The notes below the pieces were generated by a model. The model was not told the origin of the DNA. It saw only the letters and a program-made list of their open reading frames with translations, and ran no database searches. From Streptomyces sp. P9-A4 (GTDB lineage Bacteria; Actinomycetota; Actinomycetes; Streptomycetales; Streptomycetaceae), in assembly GCF_036634195.1 (NCBI RefSeq), contig NZ_JAZIFY010000001.1, forward strand, positions 1,126,501-1,190,500: 64,000 nt of DNA, given 5' to 3'. The position numbers and the translations under genes were made by a program. Shown one piece after another: positions 1 to 12,039 of this stretch. Each line of letters starts with the position of its first letter. The first letter of the stretch is position 1.

Positions 1-382
1 CCAGCCGGAGTCCGGGCGCGACGGAGCCCATGGCCCGGTGCCGGGCCACGGTCAGGTGGTGCTCCTCGACGGCGAGGGCGTCGGCGCCCGCCCGGCGGGC
101 GAGGTCGACGGCGGCGACCGCGGGATCTCCCCCGCCTACGGGCAGGACCTGCCGGCGGAGCAGTTCGTCGAGCCGCCCGTCGGCCGGGTCGGTGCCGGGC
201 GCGACCGGGCAGAGCAGCACGTCGGCGTCCGGCTCGGGGCCGACGAGGAGGGCGGCGCCCGGAGGCGAACCACCCGCGAGATAGCGGACGTTGGCGGGGC
301 GGGAGACCAGGGCCGCCGGGCTGCCGGCGGCCGCGCAACGATCGCGCAGCCGTACACGGCGGTCCGCATACACCTCTGACAT
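1..382 (-). CDS. M24 family Xaa-Pro aminopeptidase/dipeptidase, N-terminal part (runs off window)
   Basis: Only the first 127 codons are inside the window; the rest lies beyond base 1. The ATG at 382 opens a protein starting MSEVYADRRVRLRDRCAAAG and continuing with ALVSRPANVRYLAGG, the typical N-terminal creatinase/prolidase-like domain (residues about 10-120) that precedes the metal-binding pita-bread domain in M24 peptidases. Such enzymes cleave peptide bonds next to proline, in the cytoplasm. The catalytic metal ligands cannot be seen here. It is last in the minus-strand aro block, 70 nt after the ATPase gene. In Streptomyces a prolidase gene next to efp commonly occupies this position (from memory). 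Family is fairly sure; substrate is inference. Confidence 0.75.
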   Translation of the reverse strand, partial: MSEVYADRRVRLRDRCAAAGSPAALVSRPANVRYLAGGSPPGAALLVGPEPDADVLLCPVAPGTDPADGRLDELLRRQVLPVGGGDPAVAAVDLARRAGADALAVEEHHLTVARHRAMGSVAPGLRL

Positions 383-452
383 GCTCCGAGCGTACGAGGA
401 GCGCGCCCCGGTGGCCTGTTGTACGCATCCGACCGGGCGGGGCCCGGTGGGG

Positions 453-1646
453 TCACCAGGTCGGCGGGCTGGCTATCGCGCGCGCGAGGACTTCGTCGAG
501 GACCCGGGCGGTGGTCTCGACGTCGTAGGTGGAGTTGTCGATGATCGGCAGCCCGGAGCCGTACCAGCCCGCCATCCGGCCGTGGATGGCGGCGACCTCC
601 TCGTCGGAGAGGCGCCGGTTGCCGCTGCGCTCGGCGTTGCGCTCCAGGACGACCTCCAGGCCGGGCAGGAGCACCACGGGGAGCAGGCCGGGGCCGACAT
701 GGCGCTTCCAGCCGCCGAGTCCGACGACCGGGCGGTCGGGGAAGACCGCGTCGTCGACGATGCAGGAGATGCCGTTGGCGAGGAAGTTGCGGGCGGCGAA
801 GCCGCAGGTGCGGCGGGCGAGCCGGTACTGCGCCTCGGAGTGCTCGTTCCACCCGGACTGCGGGTCGGCGAAGCCGGAGCAGACCCACTCGCGGACGTCG
901 TCGAGGCTGATGTGCGCGGTGGGCACCCGGCGGCGCCGCGCCCAGTGCCGGGCGACGGTCGTCTTCCCCGCGCCCGCGGGGCCGATGAGCAGCACGGCGA
1001 GGGTGGCGGTGCCGGTGCCCGCGCCATGCTCCGCCGGGGGCGCGAGCGGCGCGCTCACGGGCGGCAGCGGCACCTGTCCGGTGAGGTCGGCACGGGGCGA
1101 GGGCCCGCCGGAGACGCCCGGGTACTGCGGTCGGGCCCCGGGCGCACTCCAGCCGGGCGCGCCGGAACCGACGGGGGGCGGAGCGGCGTGCGGAGGCGGA
1201 GCGGCGGGGGGCGGGGCGGCGTGCGGAGGCGGGGCGGCGTGCGGGGGGCGCGCGGCTCCGCTCGGCAGGGTGGGGTGCACGCCGAGCCGGGGTCCGGCGG
1301 GGGGAGGCGGGTAGGGGGCGCCCGGCGGGGGCGGCGGAGCGGTGGGACGCGCGCCGGGGGGACCGGCGGCTCCGGGCATGGGTACGGGAGCGGGTCCCGC
1401 CGGAAAGGAACCGGGTCCGGCGACCGGGCCGGGGCCCGCGACGGGTCCTACGGGTCCTATGGGTCCTACGGATCCGGACACAGGCCCGGGACCGACCGGT
1501 CCGGAGACCGGTCCAACCGGCCCGACCGAGCCGGGTCCGGGGCCCGCTCCGAGGCCCGCACCAGGCCCCGCGCCGGGTCCGGGGACGGGTTCCTGGCCGC
1601 CCGGTCGCTCGGGCGGTGGCAGCGGACCCCCCACTGCGTGCTGCAT
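453..1646 (-). CDS. P-loop ATPase with long proline/glycine-rich N-terminus
   Basis: About 397 residues. The first ~210 are low complexity: GPVGPVG-type triplets, then proline-alanine-histidine repeats (PPPHAAPPP). The last ~190 are a compact ATPase/kinase-like domain with a Walker A GPAGAGKTT, a downstream SLDDVREWVCSG segment and an acidic IVDDAVFPD strand, resembling the AAA_33/zeta-toxin type of small P-loop kinases. No membrane segment is seen. I chose ATG 1646 because GGAG lies 9 nt upstream; a GTG at 1724 in the same frame would add 26 residues but has no ribosome site. It follows aroQ after 140 nt. Function unknown; nucleotide-dependent phosphotransfer is a guess from the fold. Confidence 0.7.
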   Translation of the reverse strand: MQHAVGGPLPPPERPGGQEPVPGPGAGPGAGLGAGPGPGSVGPVGPVSGPVGPGPVSGSVGPIGPVGPVAGPGPVAGPGSFPAGPAPVPMPGAAGPPGARPTAPPPPPGAPYPPPPAGPRLGVHPTLPSGAARPPHAAPPPHAAPPPAAPPPHAAPPPVGSGAPGWSAPGARPQYPGVSGGPSPRADLTGQVPLPPVSAPLAPPAEHGAGTGTATLAVLLIGPAGAGKTTVARHWARRRRVPTAHISLDDVREWVCSGFADPQSGWNEHSEAQYRLARRTCGFAARNFLANGISCIVDDAVFPDRPVVGLGGWKRHVGPGLLPVVLLPGLEVVLERNAERSGNRRLSDEEVAAIHGRMAGWYGSGLPIIDNSTYDVETTARVLDEVLARAIASPPTW

Positions 1647-1786
1647 CCGGTCCCACTCCGTCTCGTACGCCTGTCGTATCCGGTGTATCCGGTGCGCCGG
1701 AACGTTACCGCCCCGGCCCCCCACAGGGGGAACGGCCGGGGACGCCCCCCGGTGCCCCGGGACGCCGGGACACCGTGAACCGCTTG

Positions 1787-5026
<3,240 letters not shown>

Positions 5027-5236
5027 CGATGCTCCTCATGCTCGCGCCTGGGCACTGCGACGACGCGGCCGGGTGCGCGGCCCTGGCCCGCCACCCCGAT
5101 CCTCCCACGTCCGGACCGCTCCCCAGGCCGCCGGTCCAGCTGTCGGACGTCCGTCTCGTTCCGGTGAGCCGTGAAGCCCCTCACGCGAATGGCGCTCGTA
5201 CGCCGTCCACGTGCGGTCCGGGTGCCGTCCGGTGGG

Positions 5237-6061
5237 CTACCGGGCGGCGAGCGCCCGCTCCCCGGCCGCGCGCATCGCGGCCAGGGGTGCCTTCGGGACG
5301 CCCGTCATCTGCTCGACCTGGAGGACGGCCTGATGGACGAGGAGGTCGAGGCCGCCGACCACCTTGCCGCCGCGGTCGGACCAGGCGGCGGCGAGCGCGG
5401 TCGGCCAGGGGTCGTACAGGACGTCGAACAGGGTGCCGACGGCCTCGGGGACGCCGGCCGCCAGCTCGTCGGTGCTGCCGGCGGGGGTGGTCGCGATCAC
5501 CAGCGGCGCGGCGAAGGCCTCCGCCGCGTCGTCCCAGCCGGCGGTACGGACGTCCACGCCGAGCCGCTCGCCCCAGCCGCGCATCTCCTGCGCGCGCGCC
5601 TCGCTCCGTACGTACGCGGTGACGGGGCCCGCGCAGATCCGGGAGAGCGCGGCGAGCGCGGAGGAGGCGGTGGCGCCGGCGCCGAGGATCGCCGCCGACT
5701 CCACCTTCTCGACGCCCCGCTCGCGCAGGGCGGCGATCATGCCGGGGATGTCGGTGTTGTCGCCGACCCGGCGGCCGTCCTCGGTGAGGACGACCGTGTT
5801 CACGGCCTCGACGGAGGCGGCCGTGTCGCTGATCCCGTCGAGCAGCGGGATGATCGCCCGCTTGAGCGGCATGGTCAGCGAGAGCCCCGCCCAGCTGTCG
5901 TCCAGCTCACCGACGAAGCCGGGCAGCCCGGCCTCGTCGACCTCGAAGCGCTCGTACGACCAGTCGTCGAGGCCCAGCTCGGCGTACGCGGCCCGGTGCA
6001 GGACCGGGGAGAGCGAGTGGGCGATCGGCGATCCCAGAACCGCCGCACGTCGTGCTGCCAC
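5237..6061 (-). CDS. aroE: shikimate dehydrogenase
   Basis: 274 residues. NADP-dependent reduction of 3-dehydroshikimate to shikimate. The substrate domain has GSPIAHSLSPVLHRAAY at the N-terminus (the SxS shikimate clamp) and SLTMPLKRAI with the catalytic lysine near residue 66; NTD in VGDNTDIPG is the catalytic aspartate region. The nucleotide-binding loop is ILGAGATASSA around 125. The GTG start at 6061 lies 2 nt after the mltG stop, so it is probably co-transcribed with mltG. Confidence 0.95.
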   Translation of the reverse strand: MAARRAAVLGSPIAHSLSPVLHRAAYAELGLDDWSYERFEVDEAGLPGFVGELDDSWAGLSLTMPLKRAIIPLLDGISDTAASVEAVNTVVLTEDGRRVGDNTDIPGMIAALRERGVEKVESAAILGAGATASSALAALSRICAGPVTAYVRSEARAQEMRGWGERLGVDVRTAGWDDAAEAFAAPLVIATTPAGSTDELAAGVPEAVGTLFDVLYDPWPTALAAAWSDRGGKVVGGLDLLVHQAVLQVEQMTGVPKAPLAAMRAAGERALAAR

Positions 6062-6063
6062 TG

Positions 6064-7842
6064 TCAGTTCTTCCTCGACTCGTTGAACTTCTCGACGAGC
6101 TTCTGGTGCTCGGCGTTGGTCTTCGTGAACTGGGAGGTCTTGCCGTCGATCGAGATGAAGTAGTACCAGCCGTCGCTCGTCGGGCTGACCACGCCCTGCA
6201 TCGCCTCGACGCCAGGGTTGCCGATCGGACCGGGCGGCAGGCCCTTGACGAAGTACGTGTTGTACGGGTTGTCGTACTTCCGCAGCTCTTCGAGGGTGAG
6301 GTCGAGCTTGCTCTGGTTCTTGATGTAGTTGTACGTCGAGTCGAATTCGAGCCCGCCGTAGGTCTGCGGGTTCGACGGCTTGAGACGGTTGTAGACGACC
6401 TCGGCCATCTTGCGGAAGTCGTCGTGCGACACTCCCTCCGCCTGGACGAGGCTGGCGATCGTGACGAGCTCCCAGGGGCCGTCGACACCGAGTGCCTGCG
6501 CCTTGGCCTCCAGGTCGAGCTTGTCGTACTCCTGGCTCGCTCGGCTCACCATCTTGCGCAACGCGTCTTCGGGCTTGGTGCCCTTGGCCACGGGGTAGCT
6601 GGCGGGGAAGAGGAAGCCCTCCAGCGGGTCCTTCACGTTCTTGTGGTTCTTCGCCCAGTCCGGGAGGCCGAGCTCGTTCGCCTTCGCCTTCGCGATGTCC
6701 TTCGTCGTACCGACCTCAAGACCGAGCTTCTTGTCGATCTGCTCGTACACCCAGACGTTCCGTCGGCCCTCGGGGATGACGAAGTTGCTCTGGCTGGCCG
6801 GGTTGAGCATCAGCGTGACCGCGCTCTCGGCCGACATCCCCTTCTTCAGCGTGTAGACGCCGGCCTGGATCGAGATGCCCTTGGGATTCTTCTGCTGGGC
6901 CGAGGTGAACGCGTCGACGCTCTTGACGACCCCCGCCTTCTTCAGGATGTTGCCGATCTCGTTGCCGAGCGCGCCCTTGGGGATCTCGACCTGCACATCG
7001 CCGGAGCCGGTGCCCGCGTAGTCCTCGACCGCGCCGAACTGGCCCTGCCAGAACTGGTAGCCGAAGTATCCGATGCCACCCACGCCGCCCGCCATGACGA
7101 GCGCGACGACCAGGCAGGCCGCACCGTTCTTGCCCTTGCGTTTCTTCGATTTGCTCCGGCGTTCGCGGTCGCCGCCGCGGGAGCCACGACCGCGGCCCGG
7201 CTCCTCGTCGTAGCCTTCGTCCTCGTCGTCCGGTGCGTCCTCGCCGGTGAAGAAGGGGTGCTTCTCCTCCTCCGGCTCCGGACGCGCCTCTTCCTCGGGC
7301 TCCCAGTCGATCACCGGCTCCGGCGGGTTCTGCCGGCGGCCGGGAGGCTGGGGCGGCGGGTACGCCTCGGGGGTGCCGTAGAGGTCGGGATTCTGGCCGC
7401 CGTACGGATCGGCCGGGGGCGTGCCGTAGGCCATCGAGGCCTGGCCCGTCTCCCAGTGGCCGTCGTACTGCTGTCCGAGATGTCCGGGCGTGTCGTAACC
7501 GCCCTGGTACGCCGTCTGCCCGTACTGCTGCTGCTCGTACGACTGCTGCTGGTACTGCTGCTGGTACTGGGGGTCGACGTACCCCTGCGGCTGCTGCTGG
7601 TACTGCTGAGCCTGCTGCTGGCCGTGCTGCTGGTACGGGTCGCCCTCGTACCCCTGGCCGCTCTGAGCTGCGTGACCGCCCTGCCCGTACGGGTCCTGGT
7701 AGACCTGACCGCCCTGGCCGTACTGGCTCGCCTGCTGCGGGTGCGGGTACTGCTGCTGCTGGCCCTCCCACCCCTGGTCCCCGTACAACGGGTCCCCGGG
7801 GTGCCACGGTTCGGAGCCGGGGCTCCGGCCATACTCAGTCAT
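6064..7842 (-). CDS. mltG: endolytic transglycosylase MltG with glutamine/tyrosine-rich cytoplasmic tail
   Basis: 592 residues from ATG 7842. It cleaves nascent glycan strands in the membrane and helps set peptidoglycan chain length. Layout: residues 1-170 are extremely rich in Gln, Tyr and Gly (YQQQYQQQSYEQQQYGQ-type); 175-215 acidic; a basic KSKKRKGK stop-transfer; one membrane helix at about 241-264; then the extracellular LysM-like and YceG/MltG catalytic domain. The catalytic glutamate is E469 in ASLVQAEGVSHDD, followed by the LPPGPIGNPG motif near 540. It lies between ruvX and aroE. The extended N-terminus is much longer than in E. coli MltG (about 340 residues in total). Confidence 0.93.
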   Translation of the reverse strand: MTEYGRSPGSEPWHPGDPLYGDQGWEGQQQQYPHPQQASQYGQGGQVYQDPYGQGGHAAQSGQGYEGDPYQQHGQQQAQQYQQQPQGYVDPQYQQQYQQQSYEQQQYGQTAYQGGYDTPGHLGQQYDGHWETGQASMAYGTPPADPYGGQNPDLYGTPEAYPPPQPPGRRQNPPEPVIDWEPEEEARPEPEEEKHPFFTGEDAPDDEDEGYDEEPGRGRGSRGGDRERRSKSKKRKGKNGAACLVVALVMAGGVGGIGYFGYQFWQGQFGAVEDYAGTGSGDVQVEIPKGALGNEIGNILKKAGVVKSVDAFTSAQQKNPKGISIQAGVYTLKKGMSAESAVTLMLNPASQSNFVIPEGRRNVWVYEQIDKKLGLEVGTTKDIAKAKANELGLPDWAKNHKNVKDPLEGFLFPASYPVAKGTKPEDALRKMVSRASQEYDKLDLEAKAQALGVDGPWELVTIASLVQAEGVSHDDFRKMAEVVYNRLKPSNPQTYGGLEFDSTYNYIKNQSKLDLTLEELRKYDNPYNTYFVKGLPPGPIGNPGVEAMQGVVSPTSDGWYYFISIDGKTSQFTKTNAEHQKLVEKFNESRKN

Positions 7843-7944
7843 CGATCCCCAAAACAGCCGCGAGGCTTCCGGACGATCCGCCTCTACGTAGTGCGGCAGC
7901 TGTTCGAACACCGCCGCAACGCGCGGAACGTTACCGTATCGCGA

Positions 7945-8415
7945 TCAGATGACCACTTCGACGCCCTCACCGGGCGGATTACCTGATACCCGTTCGGACT
8001 CAAGAGCGTTCTGAAGGATGATCACAGCGGCGGCCTGGTCGATGACGGACCGCCCCTTCTTCGCCTTCACGCCGGAGGCCCGCAGCCCCTGGGTCGCGGT
8101 GACCGTGGTCATCCGCTCGTCGACCAGACGGACGGGGACCGGAGCGATCCCGCGCGCCATCTCCCCGGCGAAGGCCCGGACCTTGGTCGCGGCCGGGCCC
8201 TCCCGCCCGCTGAGCGAGCGGGGCAGGCCCACGACGACCTCGATGGGCTCGTACTCCTCGACGATCTGGCGGAGCCGCCGGTGGGCGGCCGGGACGTCGC
8301 GTCCCGGCACGGTCTCCACCGGCGTCGCGAGGACCCCGTCGGGGTCGCAGGAGGCGACCCCGATCCGGGCGTCCCCGACGTCCACCGCGATACGTCGTCC
8401 GCGGCGCATCGTCAC
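7945..8415 (-). CDS. ruvX: RuvX/YqgF family RNase H-like nuclease
   Basis: 156 residues, the usual size. The RNase H-like fold begins with the acidic strand [15 protein letters not shown] and has [13 protein letters not shown] and [10 protein letters not shown], the family's active-site positions. Homologues are linked to pre-16S rRNA 5' end processing or Holliday-junction-like resolution. GTG 8415 overlaps the alaS stop (GTGA); an in-frame ATG at 8409 is an alternative. The alaS-ruvX-mltG-aroE order is conserved in actinobacteria. Confidence 0.92.
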   Translation of the reverse strand: MTMRRGRRIAVDVGDARIGVASCDPDGVLATPVETVPGRDVPAAHRRLRQIVEEYEPIEVVVGLPRSLSGREGPAATKVRAFAGEMARGIAPVPVRLVDERMTTVTATQGLRASGVKAKKGRSVIDQAAAVIILQNALESERVSGNPPGEGVEVVI

Positions 8416-11081
8416 GCCGTCTCCGTCACGAGGCGCTCGACGGCGGCGATGGCCTCGCCGACGGCCGCCGGGTTCTGGCCGCCGCCCTGGGCGACATCCG
8501 GCTTGCCGCCGCCACCGCCACCGAGGGTCTTGGCGGCCGTGCGGACCAGTTCGCCGGCCTTGAGACCGCGCTCACGGGCGGCCTCGTTGGTGGCGATGAC
8601 CGTCAGCGGCTTGCCGTTGACGGTGGTGAACAGGGCGACGACGGCCGGCCGGCCGCCGGAGATGCGCCCGCGCACGTCGAGGACCAGCTTGCGCAGGTCG
8701 TCGGCGCCGGTGCCGTCCGGGACCTGACCGGTCACCAGGGCCACACCGCGGATGTCCTGGGCGGAGTCGACGAGACCGGCGGCGGCCTGGAGGACCTTCT
8801 CCGCGCGGAACTTCTCGATCTCCTTCTCGGCGTCCTTGAGCTTGCCGAGCATGGAGGAGATCTTCTCCGGCAGCTCCTCCGGACGGCCCTTGACCAGCTC
8901 CTGGAGCTGGGCGACGACCGTGTGCTCCCTGGCGAGGAAGTTGTACGCGTCGACGCCGACGAGGGCCTCGATACGGCGCACACCGGAGCCGATGGACGAC
9001 TCGCCGAGCAGCTTCACCAGGCCCAGCTGGGCGGTGTTGTGGACGTGCGTGCCGCCGCACAGCTCCTTGGAGAAGTCGCCGATGGTGACGACGCGCACCT
9101 TCTCGCCGTACTTCTCGCCGAACTCGGCGATGGCGCCCTGGCGCTTGGCCTCGTCGATCGGCATGACCTCGGCATGGACCTCCAGCTCGCGCGAGAGGAC
9201 CTCGTTGATCTTCTGCTCGACGTCGGTGAGGACCGCACCCGGGACGGCGTTCGGCGAACCGAAGTCGAAGCGGAAGCGACCGGGCTGGTTCTCCGAACCG
9301 GCCTGGGCGGCCGTCGGGCCGAGGGCGTCGCGCAGGGCCTGGTGCGTCAGGTGCGTGGCGGAGTGGGCGCGGGCGATGGCCCGGCGGCGGCGCACGTCGA
9401 TGGCGGCGTAGGCGGTGGCGCCCACGGTCACCTCGCCGACCTGCACGGAACCCTTGTGCACGGAGACGCCCGGGACGGGCTGCTGGACGTCGCGGATATC
9501 GATGACGGCACCGCTGTGCAGCCTGATCCGGCCCTGGTCGGCGATCTGGCCGCCGCCCTCGGCGTAGAACGGGGTGCGGTCGAGGACGACCTCGACCTCG
9601 TCGCCCTCCGAGGCGGCCGGCGAGGGGACGCCGTTGACGAGCAGACCGACGATCGTGGTCTCGCCCTCGGTGTTGGTGTAGCCGGTGAACTCGGTGGCGC
9701 CGTTGCCGTCGGCGATCTCCCGGTACGCGGTCATGTCGGCGTGACCGGTCTTCTTGGCCTTGGCGTCGGCCTTGGCGCGGTCCCGCTGCTCCTTCATCAG
9801 GCGGCGGAAGCCGTCCTCGTCCACGGAGAGGCCCTGTTCGGCGGCCATCTCCAGGGTGAGGTCGATCGGGAAGCCCCAGGTGTCGTGGAGCAGGAAGGCC
9901 TTCTCGCCGGCGAGGATCGTGCCGCCGGAGGCCTTCGTCTCGGTCACCGCGGTGTCGAGGATGTTGGTGCCACCCTTGAGGGCCTTCAGGAAGGCGGCCT
10001 CTTCGGCGAGGGCGACGGTCTCGATGCGCTTGCGGTCGGTGACCAGCTCCGGGTACTGCTCGCCCATCGTGTTGATCACGGTGTCGACGAGTTCCTGGAC
10101 GACCGGTCCGGTGGCGCCGAGCAGACGCATGTTGCGGACGGCGCGGCGCATGATGCGGCGCAGCACGTAGCCGCGGCCCTCGTTGCCGGGGGTCACGCCG
10201 TCACCGATGAGCATCACGGAGGTGCGCATGTGGTCGGCGACCACGCGCAGCGAGACGTCGCTGTCGTGGGCCTTGCCGTAGGCGACACCGGTGAGCTCGG
10301 TGGCCTTGTCGATGACGACCTGGAGGGTGTCCGTCTCGTACATGTTCTGGACGCCCTGGAGGATCATCGCCAGGCGCTCGAGGCCGAGGCCCGTGTCGAT
10401 GTTCTTCGACGGCAGCTCGCCGAGGATCGGGAAGTCGTCCTTGCCGGAGCCCTCACCGCGCTCGTACTGCATGAAGACGAGGTTCCAGATCTCCACGTAC
10501 CGCTCGTCGTTGACGGCCGGGCCGCCCTCGACGCCGAACTCGGGGCCGCGGTCGTAGTTGATCTCGGAACAGGGGCCGCAGGGTCCGGGGACGCCCATCG
10601 ACCAGTAGTTGTCCTTCTTGCCGAGGCGCTGGATGCGCTCGGCCGGGACGCCGACGACGTCACGCCAGATCTGCTCGGCCTCGTCGTCCTCCTGGTAGAC
10701 GGTGATCCAGAGCTTCTCCGGGTCGAGACCGTAGCCACCGTGCTCCACCGAGCTGGTCAGCAGCTCCCAGGCGAGCTTGATGGCGCCTTCCTTGAAGTAG
10801 TCGCCGAAGGAGAAGTTGCCGCACATCTGGAAGAACGTGCCGTGGCGGGTGGTCTTGCCGACCTCTTCGATGTCGGGCGTGCGCACGCACTTCTGCACGC
10901 TGGAGGCGCGCGAGAACGGCGGCTTGACCTCGCCCAGGAAGTAGGGCTTGAAGGGCACCATGCCGGCGGGGACGAGCAGCAGAGTCGGGTCGTCCGCGAT
11001 GAGCGACGCCGAAGGGACGACGGTGTGCCCGCGCTCCTCGAAGAAGCTCAGCCAGCGGCGGCGGATTTCAGCCGACTCCAT
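8412..11081 (-). CDS. alaS: alanyl-tRNA synthetase
   Basis: 889 residues, full length. It charges tRNA-Ala in the cytoplasm. The class II catalytic core occupies the first ~240 residues ([17 protein letters not shown], then [14 protein letters not shown] motif 2). The editing domain has the zinc ligands in [16 protein letters not shown] (near 570) and [11 protein letters not shown] (near 670). A C-terminal coiled segment and the glycine-rich [16 protein letters not shown]-Ala domain end the protein. ATG 11081 shares one base with the stop of the upstream small gene (TGATG), indicating coupling. Confidence 0.98.
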   Translation of the reverse strand: MESAEIRRRWLSFFEERGHTVVPSASLIADDPTLLLVPAGMVPFKPYFLGEVKPPFSRASSVQKCVRTPDIEEVGKTTRHGTFFQMCGNFSFGDYFKEGAIKLAWELLTSSVEHGGYGLDPEKLWITVYQEDDEAEQIWRDVVGVPAERIQRLGKKDNYWSMGVPGPCGPCSEINYDRGPEFGVEGGPAVNDERYVEIWNLVFMQYERGEGSGKDDFPILGELPSKNIDTGLGLERLAMILQGVQNMYETDTLQVVIDKATELTGVAYGKAHDSDVSLRVVADHMRTSVMLIGDGVTPGNEGRGYVLRRIMRRAVRNMRLLGATGPVVQELVDTVINTMGEQYPELVTDRKRIETVALAEEAAFLKALKGGTNILDTAVTETKASGGTILAGEKAFLLHDTWGFPIDLTLEMAAEQGLSVDEDGFRRLMKEQRDRAKADAKAKKTGHADMTAYREIADGNGATEFTGYTNTEGETTIVGLLVNGVPSPAASEGDEVEVVLDRTPFYAEGGGQIADQGRIRLHSGAVIDIRDVQQPVPGVSVHKGSVQVGEVTVGATAYAAIDVRRRRAIARAHSATHLTHQALRDALGPTAAQAGSENQPGRFRFDFGSPNAVPGAVLTDVEQKINEVLSRELEVHAEVMPIDEAKRQGAIAEFGEKYGEKVRVVTIGDFSKELCGGTHVHNTAQLGLVKLLGESSIGSGVRRIEALVGVDAYNFLAREHTVVAQLQELVKGRPEELPEKISSMLGKLKDAEKEIEKFRAEKVLQAAAGLVDSAQDIRGVALVTGQVPDGTGADDLRKLVLDVRGRISGGRPAVVALFTTVNGKPLTVIATNEAARERGLKAGELVRTAAKTLGGGGGGKPDVAQGGGQNPAAVGEAIAAVERLVTETA

Positions 11082-11437
11082 CAGTGGTCCTCATTCCGGT
11101 TGTACGAGATCGTGGGGATTGAATGCGTGGTCGGGTGCGAGGTGGGGCCGAGCGCGGCCCTGCGGCGCGGTTCCGGGAGCTCCCGGCCCTGGGCGGGGCC
11201 CGGGTCGACGGGTGCGTCGAGGCCGAGCGCCTCTTCCAGTTCGGCTTCCCGCTGGACCATGCCCGCCCTCACGTCGAGGGCGAAGTCCTTGAGCCGGTGG
11301 CCGGTCTCGAGCGCCTTGTTCGCCGCCTGGGCCGCGAGGCTCTCGGGGGTCAGCTGCTTGAGCTTCCGGTTGACCTTGGTGGTGGCCCACACGCCGGCGG
11401 CTGCGCCGGCCGTGAACCAGAACGTGCGGCGGAACAT
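11081..11437 (-). CDS. small DUF6167-type envelope protein
   Basis: 118 residues. A single hydrophobic N-terminal segment ([19 protein letters not shown], residues 2-20) followed by a basic then amphipathic helical stretch and a proline-rich tail. The arrangement suggests a membrane-anchored cytoplasmic protein. It lies between the DUF948 protein (6 nt upstream) and alaS (1-nt overlap), a cluster conserved across Streptomyces. Family assignment is from memory of the N-terminal pattern; function is unknown. Confidence 0.75.
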   Translation of the reverse strand: MFRRTFWFTAGAAAGVWATTKVNRKLKQLTPESLAAQAANKALETGHRLKDFALDVRAGMVQREAELEEALGLDAPVDPGPAQGRELPEPRRRAALGPTSHPTTHSIPTISYNRNEDH

Positions 11438-11443
11438 CGCGGT

Positions 11444-11881
11444 TCAGCCCTTCTGCTTCCGGCGTCGCGAGGACGGCACGGTACGGCCGACGATCACAGT
11501 ACGTCGCGCGGAGGCCCTCGGTACGTCCTCGCCGTCCCGCTCCCGGCCGAGCGCCTTGCGCACGCCGTAGCCGAAGGCGGCGACCTTGACGAGGGGGCCG
11601 CCGAAGGTGGAGGCGACGGTGGAGGAGAGCGCGGAGGCGTTGGAGGTGACCTCCTGGACGTCCGTGGCGATGGCGTCGACCCGGTCGAGCTGAGTCTGTG
11701 CCGAGCGCACGGTCGCGGAGGCGTCGGCCAGCAGGGGAACGGCCTGCTCGGTCACGTCCGCCACCAGCTTGGTGGTCGCCCTGAGCGTCTGCGCCAGCCT
11801 CACCAGCACCACGGCGAGGAAGGAGACCAGGATCGCCCAGAAGACGGCCACCAGGATCCCGGCAACCTCTCCACCGGTCAC
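11444..11881 (-). CDS. DUF948 membrane protein
   Basis: 145 residues from GTG 11881. An N-terminal membrane helix (VAGILVAVFWAILVSFLAVVLVRLA) is followed by a long amphipathic helix with repeated Thr/Ala/Val heptads (residues 30-100) as in DUF948 proteins, which resemble the methyl-accepting chemotaxis coiled coil. A strongly basic tail (SSRRRKQKG) ends it. First gene of the alaS run; its promoter must lie in the 158-nt gap shared with the divergent STAND gene. Function unknown. Confidence 0.8.
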   Translation of the reverse strand: MTGGEVAGILVAVFWAILVSFLAVVLVRLAQTLRATTKLVADVTEQAVPLLADASATVRSAQTQLDRVDAIATDVQEVTSNASALSSTVASTFGGPLVKVAAFGYGVRKALGRERDGEDVPRASARRTVIVGRTVPSSRRRKQKG

Positions 11882-12000
11882 TCTGCACCGCTCTCTGCTG
11901 TCGTTGGGCCCTTGCTGAAATTCGTCCCCCGACCCTATCGCGCCACGGCCGTCCCGCCGTACCGCATTAGCGCCCGTGGGGCGGTGGTCGCGGGAACCGA

Positions 12001-12030
12001 TTGTACGGAGAGCGTCCGGGTCGGTACGCT
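12001..12030 (+). promoter_or_regulatory. candidate promoter for leaderless transcript
   Basis: TTGTAC (12001-12006) and TACGCT (12025-12030) are separated by 18 nt and fit a vegetative Streptomyces promoter. The ATG of the next gene lies at 12040, only 9 nt after the -10 box, and no ribosome site precedes it, so transcription would start at or within a few bases of the start codon. Confidence 0.55.
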
Positions 12031-12039
12031 CCGTGTCCC

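Noticed and set aside
1150..1620. Tandem repeats as a possible CRISPR-like array
   Set aside because: The repeats are short, in frame, and encode Gly/Pro/Val and Pro/His/Ala runs; there is no uniform repeat-spacer spacing.
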